Shown: piece after piece, positions 50,481 through 59,812 of the stretch | How the letters are laid out: every line of letters begins with the position of its first letter | How positions within the stretch are numbered: position 1 is the stretch's first letter | Assembly: GCA_003650125.1 (NCBI GenBank) | Contig: QNFX01000010.1 | Span: forward strand, 1 to 59,812 | DNA length: 59,812 bases | From: Campylobacterota bacterium | Lineage (GTDB): Bacteria > Bdellovibrionota > Bacteriovoracia > Bacteriovoracales > Bacteriovoracaceae | Direction: 5' to 3' | The notes under the pieces: model-generated | The model's database searches: none | The model's input: only the letters and a program-made list of their open reading frames with translations | What the model was told of the DNA's origin: nothing | Program-made: the position numbers and the translations under genes

Positions 50481-52538
50481 TTAGGATTTTACCGAATCTC
50501 CCTTAGCAAAAATCGAAGCTACAAAATTTAAGGCATCGGTGGCACAAATCTCACAATATCCATGATTTTTAATAAGCCTGGCCTTCACAACATCGATTTT
50601 TTCCTGGGTTTCTTTATCCACTACTTTTGAAATAATAGTTGTTAACTTAATAGTGTCTTTTTGATCTTCAAAAAGTTTTAACTCTAAGGCCCGGTGAAGT
50701 CTTTCGTTCATTTTGTAATCAAAAGTTTTTCCTTCAATGGCCAAGGCCCCGATGTAGTTCATGATTTCTCTTCGAAAATCTTCTTTCCTTGATTCTGGAA
50801 TATCTATTTTCTCTTCAATAGATCTCATGAAACGTTCATCAGCATCTTCTAAACGGTTAGAGTATTTATTTCTAATCTTTTCTTTTTGAGTAAAGGCCTT
50901 AACGTTGTCAATGTAGTTTGCACATAGAGTTTGAATGGCCCTTTCATCTACACTGATCGCTTTTTGGACATCATTTTTAACGATATCTTCATATTCCTGG
51001 CGAGAAATATTTAGCCCTTCCATATAGGAATCATAAACATCTTGATTGTTAATAAGACCATGGTGTTTTAACCCTGCTTCAAGTTCATTAAAAAGCATGA
51101 AAGGATTTAAACAGCCAATATGACCATTTTTTACCAAAGCATTTGAAAGTTTATCTTGGATATACCGAGGAGACACTCCATCGAGTCCTTCTCTTATAGA
51201 CTCTTTTCTCAGTTCTTTTACATTATCCTCATTATAACCAGGAAGAGTTTTTCCATTATAGAGTTTTAATTTTTGCAATTTGGTCAAATCTGATTTTTTA
51301 GGCTCTTCAAGTCTTGTCAAAATGGCCCAAGTTGAGGCCATTTCAATAGTATGAGGGGCGATATGTATATGAGGAATTTTTTCAGTATTAAAATCTCTCA
51401 TATAAATCTGAATTTCTTTATCAAGGCGGGTGATATAAGGAATATCAATTTTAACAGTTCTATCCTTTAAGGCCTCCATGAATTCATTATTTTGAAGCTT
51501 TTTGAATTCGGGTTCATTGGTGTGCCCTAAAATAACTTCATCGATATCAGTTTGAGAAAATTTCTTAGGTTTAATAGATTGCTCTTGAGAGGCCCCCAAC
51601 AGATCATATAAAAAGGCCACATCAAGTTTAAGCATCTCGATGAATTCAATAATCCCTCTATTTGCAATATTAAATTCTCCGTCAAAATTAAAGGCCCGAG
51701 GATCAGAATCTGAGCCATAGGTAGCAATTTTTCTATAGTTAATATCTCCAGTTAACTCAGTTGAGTCCTGGTTTTTCTCATCTTTTGGTTGGAATGTTCC
51801 TATTCCTACTCGATCATTTTCAGAAAGGAGCAGCCTTTTAATACGAATATGATTGTTAATAACTTTCATCCAGTCGCCATCGTATTTTTTTAGATATTCG
51901 GCCATGATATATCGACAAGCAGGAGAAACTTCACCCTTAATTTTAATTTTATAGTCTTTGTTTCCCTTATTTAAGGATTGAACAAATTTCTCTCTAACAT
52001 CAAATGGAAGAAGTTTTAAAGGTTCTTCATGCATTGGACTGGGGAAAACTGTTTCCCCACCCAAAATATCCGAAGCATTTTGGTCATACCACTCATAAGT
52101 ATATAAAGCTCCTTCATCTGTTTTTGAATAGTGCTCTAACCCTCTTTTTAAAAGTCTTACGATACTTGATTTGGCCGATCCTACAGGCCCATGAAGTAGC
52201 AGCACTCTTTTTTCAGTACCATATCCCTGGGCGGCCGATTTAAAAAAGTTTACTAATTTCATTAAATGAACATCAATACCAAAAACAGCATCGCGCCCAT
52301 TTCCCAGAGGATCATCAAAAAAATGATATCTGGTAATTTTCTTCTTATATTCCATGTAGGTATCTGAACCGTAAGAATGCATCATATCATTAATTCTTTG
52401 GAAAGAATTTCTTGTAACATTTGGATTGGCCGCCACAATATCGAGATAATCTTGAAAAGTACCTGTCCAATTTAAGTGAGCGAAGTCCTTTGCCCTAAAA
52501 TTTTCTTTCATAAACGATTGAATGTTTATATCTCCCAT
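50481..52538 (-). CDS. prkA: PrkA/YeaG-type serine protein kinase
   Basis: A 685-residue AAA+-like protein of the PrkA family, described as a serine protein kinase and, for the B. subtilis protein, also as a protease. The N-terminal AAA domain has Walker [10 protein letters not shown] and the family blocks [32 protein letters not shown] and [21 protein letters not shown]. The C-terminal PrkA domain contains [15 protein letters not shown] and [16 protein letters not shown]. First gene of the prkA-DUF444-spoVR operon. Divergent from a PP2C-type phosphatase gene 164 bp away, an obvious candidate to oppose it. Confidence 0.95.
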   Translation of the reverse strand: MGDINIQSFMKENFRAKDFAHLNWTGTFQDYLDIVAANPNVTRNSFQRINDMMHSYGSDTYMEYKKKITRYHFFDDPLGNGRDAVFGIDVHLMKLVNFFKSAAQGYGTEKRVLLLHGPVGSAKSSIVRLLKRGLEHYSKTDEGALYTYEWYDQNASDILGGETVFPSPMHEEPLKLLPFDVREKFVQSLNKGNKDYKIKIKGEVSPACRYIMAEYLKKYDGDWMKVINNHIRIKRLLLSENDRVGIGTFQPKDEKNQDSTELTGDINYRKIATYGSDSDPRAFNFDGEFNIANRGIIEFIEMLKLDVAFLYDLLGASQEQSIKPKKFSQTDIDEVILGHTNEPEFKKLQNNEFMEALKDRTVKIDIPYITRLDKEIQIYMRDFNTEKIPHIHIAPHTIEMASTWAILTRLEEPKKSDLTKLQKLKLYNGKTLPGYNEDNVKELRKESIREGLDGVSPRYIQDKLSNALVKNGHIGCLNPFMLFNELEAGLKHHGLINNQDVYDSYMEGLNISRQEYEDIVKNDVQKAISVDERAIQTLCANYIDNVKAFTQKEKIRNKYSNRLEDADERFMRSIEEKIDIPESRKEDFRREIMNYIGALAIEGKTFDYKMNERLHRALELKLFEDQKDTIKLTTIISKVVDKETQEKIDVVKARLIKNHGYCEICATDALNFVASIFAKGDSVKS

Positions 52539-52701
52539 TATTCCTCCGGCAAAATTAGTCCATTAATATCCCTCAAATTATATCCTTACGTAAAATCATC
52601 GGACAAGGTTTATTACTTTAGCAGACTTCTATAGTCAGGCTTTGTTGATATATTGAACTGCCTTAGATTTAATAGAAGTTGAACTATTTTTTGGAGTATA
52701 A

Positions 52702-53445
52702 ATGCCTATCCTCTATGCTGGAAATACTGATGTAGGTTGTAAACGAGCTGTGAACCAAGATTCAATCTTTATGGATGGCAAGCTTAAATTCTTTGTCGTG
52801 GCGGATGGAATGGGAGGTCATAAAGGCGGTGATGTGGCCTCGCAAATTGCAGTCAAAGAATTATCTGAATATGTAAAAGCTAATTCTAAAAATGATCCTG
52901 AAGATAACTTACAAAAATCTGTAACTCATACTAATAAAACCATCCTGCAAAAGGGAAATAAAAATCCTCTTTGGAAGGGAATGGGGACCACGGTAGTGGA
53001 ATTTTATTTTAAATCCACTAAACTCTATATTGCTAATGTAGGAGATTCTAGAGGGTATTTAATAAGCCAAAAAAAGCTCTATCAACTCACAAAAGATCAT
53101 TCTTTAATTCAAGAAAAAATAAATTTTGGCATGTATACTCGTGAGCAGGCGCATAAAGATCCACAAAAAAATGTTCTAAGTAGAACTGTAGGTTTTGATA
53201 AGGTAGTTCAGGCCGATGTTTTTAATTATAAGGTTCAAAAAAATGACATTTTTTTACTTTGCTCTGATGGACTTCATGGCATGGTTAGTGATGAGGATAT
53301 CTTATATTTAATCAATAAATTTATTCCCGAACCTTCTAAAAGCACTCCCGATGATCTATCTCTGGCGGCAGATGCCTTAGTCGAGCAGGCCAATGTAAAT
53401 GGGGGAGAAGATAATATTTCGGTAATTTTAATTATCACTCAATAA
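52702..53445 (+). CDS. PP2C-type serine/threonine phosphatase (Stp1/PrpC-like)
   Basis: A 247-residue cytoplasmic PPM phosphatase. Metal-binding and conserved motifs: TDVGCKRAVNQDS (near residues 9-21), VADGMGGHKGGDVAS (Asp35, Gly36), MGTTVVEF, NVGDSRGYL, LLCSDGLHGMV and GGEDNISVILI, with the flap between. It removes phosphate from Ser/Thr residues of proteins phosphorylated by partner kinases. No Hanks-type kinase is in the window, and PrkA is encoded divergently next to it. TTGGAG precedes the ATG. Confidence 0.92.
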   Translation: MPILYAGNTDVGCKRAVNQDSIFMDGKLKFFVVADGMGGHKGGDVASQIAVKELSEYVKANSKNDPEDNLQKSVTHTNKTILQKGNKNPLWKGMGTTVVEFYFKSTKLYIANVGDSRGYLISQKKLYQLTKDHSLIQEKINFGMYTREQAHKDPQKNVLSRTVGFDKVVQADVFNYKVQKNDIFLLCSDGLHGMVSDEDILYLINKFIPEPSKSTPDDLSLAADALVEQANVNGGEDNISVILIITQ

Positions 53446-53928
53446 TTAACTGGAATAGAATTCATCACCTTCACTATCTTCTTGGAAAATAGGTTCTTCC
53501 ATATAGTTCATTTCCTCGGCCTCTTCCTCATCATCGATTTTAGATTCATCTATGGCCATACCGATATTTTCATCATGATTCATCATCTTTTCTTCAATTT
53601 TTTCTATTTCTTCATTTAAATCTTGATTCATTAGACCGGTCTCTTTATCGACCTCCTTATCTACCTTTTTCCAAAATTCCTTTTCAATATTTTTATAATT
53701 TTTTTTTCTCTTTATCTCATCATCATTTACAATTTTCTTATGAGTTATCTCTTTATCGATTTTTTCCTCAATTTGAGCAGTGCTAGTAATTTTTTTCTCC
53801 TGATAATCAGGTTCCATTAACTTGTCTATGACTGCTTCTTCAGGCCCTATTTGCTCGTTTGGGCCACTAAATAAGAAGAGTAAAAGTCCGCCTAAAATTA
53901 AGCCTATAATCAGTATATTTTTCATCAT
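53446..53928 (-). CDS. Membrane-anchored acidic protein of unknown function
   Basis: A 160-residue protein with one N-terminal hydrophobic helix (about 3-22) and a highly charged remainder: Lys/Glu-rich at 45-110 and strongly acidic at the end (DDEEEAEEMNYMEEPIFQEDSEGDEF). No domain recognised; probably largely disordered outside the membrane helix. Its stop lies directly next to the stop of the phosphatase gene. Confidence 0.55.
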   Translation of the reverse strand: MMKNILIIGLILGGLLLFLFSGPNEQIGPEEAVIDKLMEPDYQEKKITSTAQIEEKIDKEITHKKIVNDDEIKRKKNYKNIEKEFWKKVDKEVDKETGLMNQDLNEEIEKIEEKMMNHDENIGMAIDESKIDDEEEAEEMNYMEEPIFQEDSEGDEFYSS

Positions 53929-54008
53929 CAGATACCTTTCGGAAAGTAGTGTTTTTTTTAAATTATTTTCACTAATGAACGATTAGTTATTAATAGTAGG
54001 ACAATTCT

Positions 54009-55148
54009 ATGAACAAATATTATTTACTCGTTCTTTTAACCGTATCTCTTCACTCCTTCGCTTTTTGGTCTCCCGTACCTGGAAAGTTTATGAAAATTGC
54101 TGGAGCTAAAGACGGAACTCTGATGGCAGTTGACCATTCTCAACAAATTTGGATCAGATTAAATCAACATTGGAAACAATTACCTGGAAAGTTTAAAGAT
54201 ATTTCCGTTGGCTCCATTAAATATATCATTGGCATAGATGCTCAAAACCGAATGTGGAAATTTGATTACCCAAATACTCAATGGAATAAAGTTAAAAAAA
54301 CAGCGAAAACCGTTTCTGTGGGAGAAGATGGAGTCATCTTTATCACCAATAAAAATAATGATCTTTTAACTTTAAAAAATAATAATTGGTCTCCAGAAAA
54401 GATAAAACTTTCCAAGGTTGTAGCAGTTAATAAAAACCAAGTCTGGGGTATAACCCTCAATAGAAAAATAGTTCAAAAAATAAATGGTATTTGGGAGGAC
54501 TTTCCTGGGAAGTTAATTGAGATGGATGCTTACTCTGATAAATTGGCCGTCGGTGTTAACTCGAAAAAGACAATTTGGTTCTGGAAGGGGGATAAATGGT
54601 ATCAGGTCCCAGGAAAAATCGACCAAGTAGCATTTTCTGGGAATGATAATATTTGGGGGTTAAACTCAAAAGGAAATCTCTATCACGCTAAAATCCCTAA
54701 AGGATTATTAAGTCCCAAAATAAATGCCACCATTCCTCGTGAAAAAAATATTTATAAAGGGCATTTTCGTATTACAAATTTAATGGCCAAAACCCATCTC
54801 TCCAGTCTTGAGGAAAGGGCCATTCTTTTGGGTTTTAGAGGTTGGTCATCTAAATGGAACTTAAGGCAATCATGGCAAATTATTAAAAGAAGTGATGAAC
54901 TCTTTGAAATTAAAAATGGCAATGGAAAATGTCTTGAGGCATTAAATATTAATTCTAAGGTTATACTTAGTCCTTGCTCCCATAATAGTGGCCAATTATG
55001 GCGAATATCTAAAGAACAAAAAGATGGCACCACTCTAGAGAACTACAGTAACCAATTATGTCTAGCTGCTTTGACAACTAATCGACCTGTTCAACTAATT
55101 GAATGTGAAAAAGATAAAAGATTCTTCTGGAAACTAGGCCCGTTTTAG
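54009..55148 (+). CDS. Secreted lectin: tectonin-type beta-propeller plus ricin-type beta-trefoil
   Basis: A 379-residue exported protein (signal peptide to about SFA). Residues 20-235 contain about six tectonin-like repeats of the form W-x-x-V/L-P-G-K-F/I followed by a strand such as GIDAQNRMWKF or GLNSKGNLYHA, the beta-propeller pattern of tectonins that bind lipopolysaccharide or glycans. Residues 250-379 form a ricin B-like region: QSWQIIKR, GKCLEA, GQLWRISKE, LENYSNQLCLAAL, FFWKLG. Two carbohydrate-binding modules in one exported protein suggest recognition of a cell surface, possibly of prey (inference). Confidence 0.75.
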   Translation: MNKYYLLVLLTVSLHSFAFWSPVPGKFMKIAGAKDGTLMAVDHSQQIWIRLNQHWKQLPGKFKDISVGSIKYIIGIDAQNRMWKFDYPNTQWNKVKKTAKTVSVGEDGVIFITNKNNDLLTLKNNNWSPEKIKLSKVVAVNKNQVWGITLNRKIVQKINGIWEDFPGKLIEMDAYSDKLAVGVNSKKTIWFWKGDKWYQVPGKIDQVAFSGNDNIWGLNSKGNLYHAKIPKGLLSPKINATIPREKNIYKGHFRITNLMAKTHLSSLEERAILLGFRGWSSKWNLRQSWQIIKRSDELFEIKNGNGKCLEALNINSKVILSPCSHNSGQLWRISKEQKDGTTLENYSNQLCLAALTTNRPVQLIECEKDKRFFWKLGPF

Positions 55149-55241
55149 TTCTGCGCCAAAATTGGATACTCGAGTCAAAGTCATTTCACCATTGATTCCC
55201 TCTATATTTTCAAGTACTCTTTTGAAAAAAAAGGATAGAAA

Positions 55242-55667
55242 ATGGCCGGGTTAATAGATTTAAAAAATATCTTAGTAGATGAGTACGCAACCCCTTGTGA
55301 TATTTTCGCCCCACCAGAAACTGACTTAACGACTCTCGTAGAAAAAATGTCTGATGAAAAGGTTCGCCACATACCTATCCTAAGAGAAGGAAAGGCCATC
55401 GGAATTATTAGTGAAAGAGATCTTAAAATGTTTCAAAATGTTGAATGGGCGGGAAAATTAAAGGCCGAAGATATTATGGTCCAATATCCCTACACAGTAA
55501 TAACAGGATCTCCGCTTGATGAAGTTGCCTATGAGATGTCACGTAATAAATTTGGTAGTGCCCTAATAGTCGATTCTAATGAGAAGGTTATGGCCATTTT
55601 TACTGTGACAGATGCCCTTAATGCTCTCATTGAGATTCTTCGCGGAGAAGTTCCTCAAGAAGATTAA
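55242..55667 (+). CDS. CBS-domain pair protein
   Basis: A 141-residue cytoplasmic protein made of two CBS motifs: residues 15-70 (PETDLTTLVEKMSDEKVRHIPILREGKAIGIISERDL) and 80-135 (GSPLDEVAYEMSRNKFGSALIVDSNEKVMAIFTVTDAL). Such pairs bind adenine nucleotides and regulate partner proteins. No effector domain is attached, so the partner is unknown. AAGGA precedes the ATG. Confidence 0.9.
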   Translation: MAGLIDLKNILVDEYATPCDIFAPPETDLTTLVEKMSDEKVRHIPILREGKAIGIISERDLKMFQNVEWAGKLKAEDIMVQYPYTVITGSPLDEVAYEMSRNKFGSALIVDSNEKVMAIFTVTDALNALIEILRGEVPQED

Positions 55668-55760
55668 AATGCGTTTCGTCAATTGCTTTTTTACTGTCTT
55701 TAAACCCGGTGAGTGATATAATTTTCTTTTAAAATTATTCTTTTAACCAGGGTAGTCAAA

Positions 55761-56804
55761 TTGAATAAATACTTCACTATCATGATTGTTCCCGAAAGGG
55801 GCAAAGGTGTTAAGTCTTTCAGAATTCCCAAAATACTTTTCAGGGGGATGCTTTTTATCTCTGTCTTTATGGTATTTATCCTCGGGGTCTTGTCCTATGA
55901 TTATTTCGAGATTTTAAAACAGGTTCATAAAAATAAACATCTAACTATTGAAAACAGACAACTGAAAGAGCAAATGGAGCTCTTTGAAAAAAAAATCAAC
56001 ACTCTGATCACAGACATTGACCGAGTTCAAGTTTTTGAAAAGAAATTGCGAATAATCGCTGGACTTAAAAAAAACTCCTTAGAAGAAAATCTGGCCGAAG
56101 AAGAGGATGAAAAGCCTAAAATTAACAGCACTTTTTTAAAAACGATCCAAGATAAAAACCAGGTGAAAGAGAAGACTCGCTATAAACGACTTAAAAATCT
56201 TTATGAGGAAAAAATCGCTTCTGTCTTCGGTCTACAAACCAGTTATGCTTTAACTAAGGATTGGTCCAATTTAACTAAGCAAAGTTTTCTTATGGCAGGT
56301 AAGTATGCCCATTTTGATTATCAAATTGAGAACTTAGAAGACATGCTTTCTAAATTAGAAGTTAATGTCCACGGCCTAGACCAATTTTTACTTGACAAGA
56401 AATCCTTTCTTAAATCAACCCCTACTCTACTACCAACTCGGGGCTGGATTACCAGCTATTTCGGTCCCCGAAAGTCACAGTTTTCAGGTCGAACAAAAAT
56501 GCATGAGGGAATTGATATTGGTGCCAGAACGGGGTCAAAAATCCTCTCACCCGCGGACGGTACTGTTACTTTCGCAGGAAAAAAACCTGGCTTTGGTTAT
56601 TTTGTACAGTTAGATCACGGTTATGGAGTAGAAACTGTGTACGCTCATGCTTCAAAATTGCTAGTATCTCTTGGAGAACAGATAAAAAGAGGAATGGTGA
56701 TTGCCAGGGTAGGGTCCACGGGACTTTCCACTGGTCCCCATGTACATTACGAAGTAAGAGTAAACGGCACGCCGGTTGATCCGATGTATTATATTCTGGA
56801 TTAG
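55761..56804 (+). CDS. M23 (LytM-type) murein endopeptidase-like protein, membrane anchored
   Basis: A 347-residue protein with a short cytoplasmic start, one membrane helix (about 30-50), a coiled coil (65-110) and a linker. The C-terminal M23 domain has His248 and Asp252 (HEGIDIG), the core strand GYFVQLDHGYGVETVYAH and the pair His327/His329 (GPHVHYEVRVNGTPVDP). All zinc ligands are present, so it may cleave peptide cross-links. Family members with this coiled-coil layout act in cell division or elongation. TTG start supported by AGGG upstream and by the conserved KYFTIMIVPERG opening. The secA gene begins 13 bp later. Confidence 0.88.
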   Translation: MNKYFTIMIVPERGKGVKSFRIPKILFRGMLFISVFMVFILGVLSYDYFEILKQVHKNKHLTIENRQLKEQMELFEKKINTLITDIDRVQVFEKKLRIIAGLKKNSLEENLAEEEDEKPKINSTFLKTIQDKNQVKEKTRYKRLKNLYEEKIASVFGLQTSYALTKDWSNLTKQSFLMAGKYAHFDYQIENLEDMLSKLEVNVHGLDQFLLDKKSFLKSTPTLLPTRGWITSYFGPRKSQFSGRTKMHEGIDIGARTGSKILSPADGTVTFAGKKPGFGYFVQLDHGYGVETVYAHASKLLVSLGEQIKRGMVIARVGSTGLSTGPHVHYEVRVNGTPVDPMYYILD

Positions 56805-56817
56805 GAGAAGTTAAAAA

Positions 56818-59364
56818 ATGATTGATGTTATGAAACTGCTTTTTGGCACAAAACACGATAGAGATATAAAAAAGCTCCAACCATTAGTTAAAGAGATTAA
56901 TGGTTTAGAAGAAAAAATAAAGCAAATGTCTGATGAGGAGCTTAAGGCACAAACTCCTAAATTTAGAGAGATGTTAAAAAATGACAAAACTCTAGAAGAG
57001 ATTCTACCTGAAGCATTTGCCACCATAAGAGAGGCCTCTTGGCGTGTTCTGAAAATGCGCCATTTTGATGTCCAAATTATTGGGGGAATTGTTTTATTTA
57101 GAGGGAGTATCGCCGAGATGAAAACGGGTGAAGGAAAAACCCTTACCGCAACTCTCCCGCTATACCTTCATGGATTAACCAAAAAAGGTGCCCACCTAGT
57201 AACAGTTAACGATTACCTAGCTTCACGGGATGCCGAGTGGATGGGGGAAATGCTGGAATGGATGGGAGTTTCTGTTGGTTGCATCGTTGCTGATATGACA
57301 GATGAAGAAAGACATGATGCTTATGGGTATGATGTCACTTACGGAACCAATAACGAATTTGCCTTTGATTATCTTCGAGACAATATGAAATTTAGCCTAG
57401 AGGACTACGTCCAACGGGGCCACAACTACTGTATTGTCGATGAGGTCGACTCTATTCTAGTTGATGAGGCAAGAACACCGCTTTTAATTTCAGGCCCAAG
57501 TGAAGGTGACACCGGACTCTATGGAAAAGCAAATAAAGTAATTCCTCAACTTACAAAAGAAAAAGACTTCACTATAGATGAAAAATCCCGTTCAGCAATT
57601 TTTACCGATGAAGGAATAACAAAACTTCACGAAATTCTAAAAATTGAAAATCTTTTTGAATCTAAAAATACGGAACTTCTGCACCACCTAAACCAAGCGC
57701 TTAAGGCCCATTATCTTTTTACTCTTGATAAAGATTATGTGGTTAAAGAAGGACAAATTATTATCGTTGATGAATTCACTGGTCGACTTAAAGAAGGGTC
57801 TAGATGGTCAGATGGACTTCACCAATCCGTTGAGGCCAAAGAAGGGGTTGAGATTAAATCCGAAAACCAAACCCTCGCCTCTATCACCTTTCAAAATTAC
57901 TTTAAACTCTATTCCGTTTTGGCCGGGATGACCGGAACTGCTGACACAGAAGCTGCTGAGTTTCAAAAGATATATGATCTTAGTGTAACCGTAATCCCCA
58001 CCAATGAGCCTGTGGCCCGATTAGATGAGGCCGATGTCATTTATAAAAATAAAGAAGGAAAAATACATGCAGTTATTAAGCTTATTAAAGAACTTCATAA
58101 AAAAGGACAGCCAGTTCTAGTTGGGACCATCGCGATTGAAGATTCTGAGCTTATCTCTAGCATGATGAAAAAAGCAGGCGTTTCTCATGAAGTTTTAAAT
58201 GCAAAACAACACGAAAGAGAAGCTCAAATCATTACCAATGCTGGACAAAAGGGTTCTGTAACTATCGCGACTAACATGGCCGGTAGGGGAACCGATATCA
58301 AACTATCTCCTGAAACCATCGCGGCAGGAGGGTTATTTATTATCGGTACAGAAAGACATGAGTCTCGACGTATTGATAATCAGCTTAGAGGAAGATCGGG
58401 AAGACAGGGAGATCCTGGAAAATCCAAATTTTTCCTTTCTCTAGAAGATGACCTCATGAGAATTTTTGGCAGTGAGAGAATTTCCAAATTCATGGGAACT
58501 CTGGGCATGGAAGATGATGAGCCCATCGAACATAAAATGATCAGCAACGCAATTGCTAGAGCACAAAAGAAAGTTGAAGGCCATAACTTTGAAATCAGAA
58601 AACACTTGCTTGATTATGACAATGTCATGAACGAGCAACGGAAAGTAATCTACAAGGTCAGAAGGAATATCTTGGGTGATGAGGATAACCTCGGATTTAT
58701 CCAGGAGATGATTGAAGATGTTGCAGATATAATTGTTGAAACTAATCGTCCCAACAAGAAAGTACCTCTTGAACTTTGGCCTTGGGAAGATTTAAACAAA
58801 GGCTTTCAAACCACGTTTAATTCAAAAAAGATTTTAAATGTTGATGAAGGTAATCAAAAATATGATGGTGATATTACTAATTATGTAACTAATGAGGCCA
58901 AGGCCCTATTAAAAGAAAAATTTGCTCACTATGAAGATGAACAAGTCAAAGCTGCCCTACGGGAAATTCTACTTTCTATCTTTGATCAATTCTGGAAAGA
59001 CCATCTGCTTTCAATGGATCACCTAAAAGAAGGTATTAATCTTCGCGCCTATGCTCAAAAAGACCCCCTTCTTGAATACAAGAGGGAATCCTTCTTAATG
59101 TTTGAAAAATTGCGGGAAGACGTAAAAAAAGCTGTGGTAGAAACTGTCTTTACTGTTCAACTTTATAGCCAAGAAGAAATTGAAGAGCTCAAAAGAAGGC
59201 AAAAGGCCGAGCTTGCGTCCCAGTTAGCAGCACAAAAACATGCCCAGAAAATGAAAGATGAAGGTGGTAGTGCCCCAGTTACTAGAGGAAAGGTAAAAGT
59301 CGGCCGAAATGACCCCTGTCCTTGTGGTTCTGGCAAAAAATATAAGCACTGCCATGGCGTCTAA
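56818..59364 (+). CDS. secA: Preprotein translocase ATPase SecA
   Basis: SecA drives secretory preproteins through SecYEG. The 848 residues contain Walker A MKTGEGKT (101-108), [13 protein letters not shown], the preprotein cross-linking region, the [15 protein letters not shown] box, [10 protein letters not shown], the helical scaffold and wing, and the C-terminal zinc site [14 protein letters not shown]. It probably shares a transcript with the M23 peptidase gene 13 bp upstream. GGAGAAG lies just before the start. The many signal-peptide proteins in the window depend on it. Confidence 0.97.
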   Translation: MIDVMKLLFGTKHDRDIKKLQPLVKEINGLEEKIKQMSDEELKAQTPKFREMLKNDKTLEEILPEAFATIREASWRVLKMRHFDVQIIGGIVLFRGSIAEMKTGEGKTLTATLPLYLHGLTKKGAHLVTVNDYLASRDAEWMGEMLEWMGVSVGCIVADMTDEERHDAYGYDVTYGTNNEFAFDYLRDNMKFSLEDYVQRGHNYCIVDEVDSILVDEARTPLLISGPSEGDTGLYGKANKVIPQLTKEKDFTIDEKSRSAIFTDEGITKLHEILKIENLFESKNTELLHHLNQALKAHYLFTLDKDYVVKEGQIIIVDEFTGRLKEGSRWSDGLHQSVEAKEGVEIKSENQTLASITFQNYFKLYSVLAGMTGTADTEAAEFQKIYDLSVTVIPTNEPVARLDEADVIYKNKEGKIHAVIKLIKELHKKGQPVLVGTIAIEDSELISSMMKKAGVSHEVLNAKQHEREAQIITNAGQKGSVTIATNMAGRGTDIKLSPETIAAGGLFIIGTERHESRRIDNQLRGRSGRQGDPGKSKFFLSLEDDLMRIFGSERISKFMGTLGMEDDEPIEHKMISNAIARAQKKVEGHNFEIRKHLLDYDNVMNEQRKVIYKVRRNILGDEDNLGFIQEMIEDVADIIVETNRPNKKVPLELWPWEDLNKGFQTTFNSKKILNVDEGNQKYDGDITNYVTNEAKALLKEKFAHYEDEQVKAALREILLSIFDQFWKDHLLSMDHLKEGINLRAYAQKDPLLEYKRESFLMFEKLREDVKKAVVETVFTVQLYSQEEIEELKRRQKAELASQLAAQKHAQKMKDEGGSAPVTRGKVKVGRNDPCPCGSGKKYKHCHGV

Positions 59365-59435
59365 ATTACTCAGGTAATTTAAAAAAAACAAATTCTATGG
59401 CAAAATCTAAGTAACAATTTTTTAAGGATATTTCT

Positions 59436-59812
59436 ATGTCATCGGATGACGACGACGAAAAAACAGATCTTACTGCTATAGCTGATATAGCTGAATTTCT
59501 ACATGAACTCGATCCCGATGTGGATGACCAATTAGAACATGGTGAAGGGGATACTGAAGAAACTAAGCTCCCTGAACCAGAGGAAGAAGCAGAAGAAGAA
59601 GAATTTCCCCAAGAATTCCAAGTTAGTAAACCAGAGGAAGAATCTAATCCTGAAATAGAGGCCTCTGCTCCAGAAGATGAATTAACCCAAAGCACTTCCA
59701 CAGAAGAATTTGGAACCGAAATGGATATGGCCCCTGAAGAAGAGGCCATGGAGTTTCCCGAAGAAGAAACTACTGCCTTTTCATCTGAGGTGGAAGAAGA
59801 AGAAGAAGAAGA
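59436..59812 (+). CDS. Very acidic protein, N-terminal part (runs off the window)
   Basis: The frame starts MSSDDDDEKTDLTAIADIAEFL and stays open to the window end (125 codons). After about 30 residues it is dominated by Glu, Pro and Ser (EEFPQEFQVSKPEEE and similar), so this part is probably disordered. TTAAGGATAT eight bases before the ATG gives a fair ribosome binding site. No family recognised; a folded domain may follow beyond the window. It lies 71 bp downstream of secA on the same strand. Confidence 0.6.
   Translation, partial: MSSDDDDEKTDLTAIADIAEFLHELDPDVDDQLEHGEGDTEETKLPEPEEEAEEEEFPQEFQVSKPEEESNPEIEASAPEDELTQSTSTEEFGTEMDMAPEEEAMEFPEEETTAFSSEVEEEEEE

Noticed and set aside
59363-59385. 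AAATTAC/GTAATTT hairpin after secA as a terminator
   Set aside because: It is followed by A residues on the secA strand, and the next gene continues in the same direction.
59366-59749. Ser-rich minus-strand frame at the window end
   Set aside because: It is the complement of the Glu-rich plus-strand gene, which has a ribosome binding site.
1-59812. CRISPR arrays, prophage genes, transposases, rRNA genes
   Set aside because: None seen on either strand. The only regular tandem repeat is the protein-coding NRP repeat.

Overview
This is an AT-rich chromosomal window (by eye roughly 35-38% GC; not computed). It has dense housekeeping operons, many short genes for secreted proteins with Sec signal peptides, and no phage, transposase, integrase or CRISPR genes. 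The mix of envelope beta-barrels, secreted hydrolases, a tectonin/ricin-type lectin, a transglutaminase-elicitor-like protein with ankyrin repeats, a PilZ protein and a PrkA-DUF444-SpoVR operon fits a low-GC member of the Bdellovibrionota (Bacteriovorax/Peredibacter-like predatory bacteria). That placement is an inference from gene style, not from a marker gene.

Left part (1-11.2 kb): the start of fabI; a secreted Asn-Arg-Pro repeat protein; a two-helix K+ channel; a coiled-coil protein; and a run of secreted or envelope enzymes (papain-like protease, serine beta-lactamase-like hydrolase, HExxH metallopeptidase, alpha/beta hydrolase, lipoprotein trypsin-like protease, CHRD protein, patatin phospholipase) with a PilZ protein and an ATP-grasp ligase. 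At 11.3-12.9 kb, two near-identical tRNA-Leu(GAG) genes bracket one DUF4143-type ATPase gene in a 1,491-bp repeat unit. This is the most element-like structure in the window.

Middle (12.9-30 kb): mnmA and a divergent mnmA paralogue lacking the PP-loop aspartate, an orphan C5 cytosine methyltransferase, a secreted Ppx/GppA-like protein, a GmhB-like phosphatase paired with a possible nuclease-fold protein, and a DUF374 acyltransferase. Then comes a pyrimidine operon, pyrB - fused carAB - pyrF, which encodes carbamoyl-phosphate synthesis, the aspartate transcarbamoylase step and the final decarboxylation to UMP.

Right part (30-59.8 kb): poorly characterised envelope proteins; an Hsp20-like coiled-coil protein next to an App1-like HAD phosphatase; tandem four-cysteine secreted proteins; rpsU; the transglutaminase/ankyrin gene; rpsO-pnp-dut with two downstream genes chained by overlapping stop/start codons; an rpoH-like sigma factor; prkA-DUF444-spoVR divergent from a PP2C phosphatase; the lectin; a CBS protein; an M23 peptidase; secA; and an acidic protein cut by the window end.

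Two genome-wide habits stand out. GGCC is strongly over-represented in coding and non-coding DNA. Several genes have a good sigma70-type promoter whose predicted start site falls on the ATG, suggesting leaderless mRNAs.
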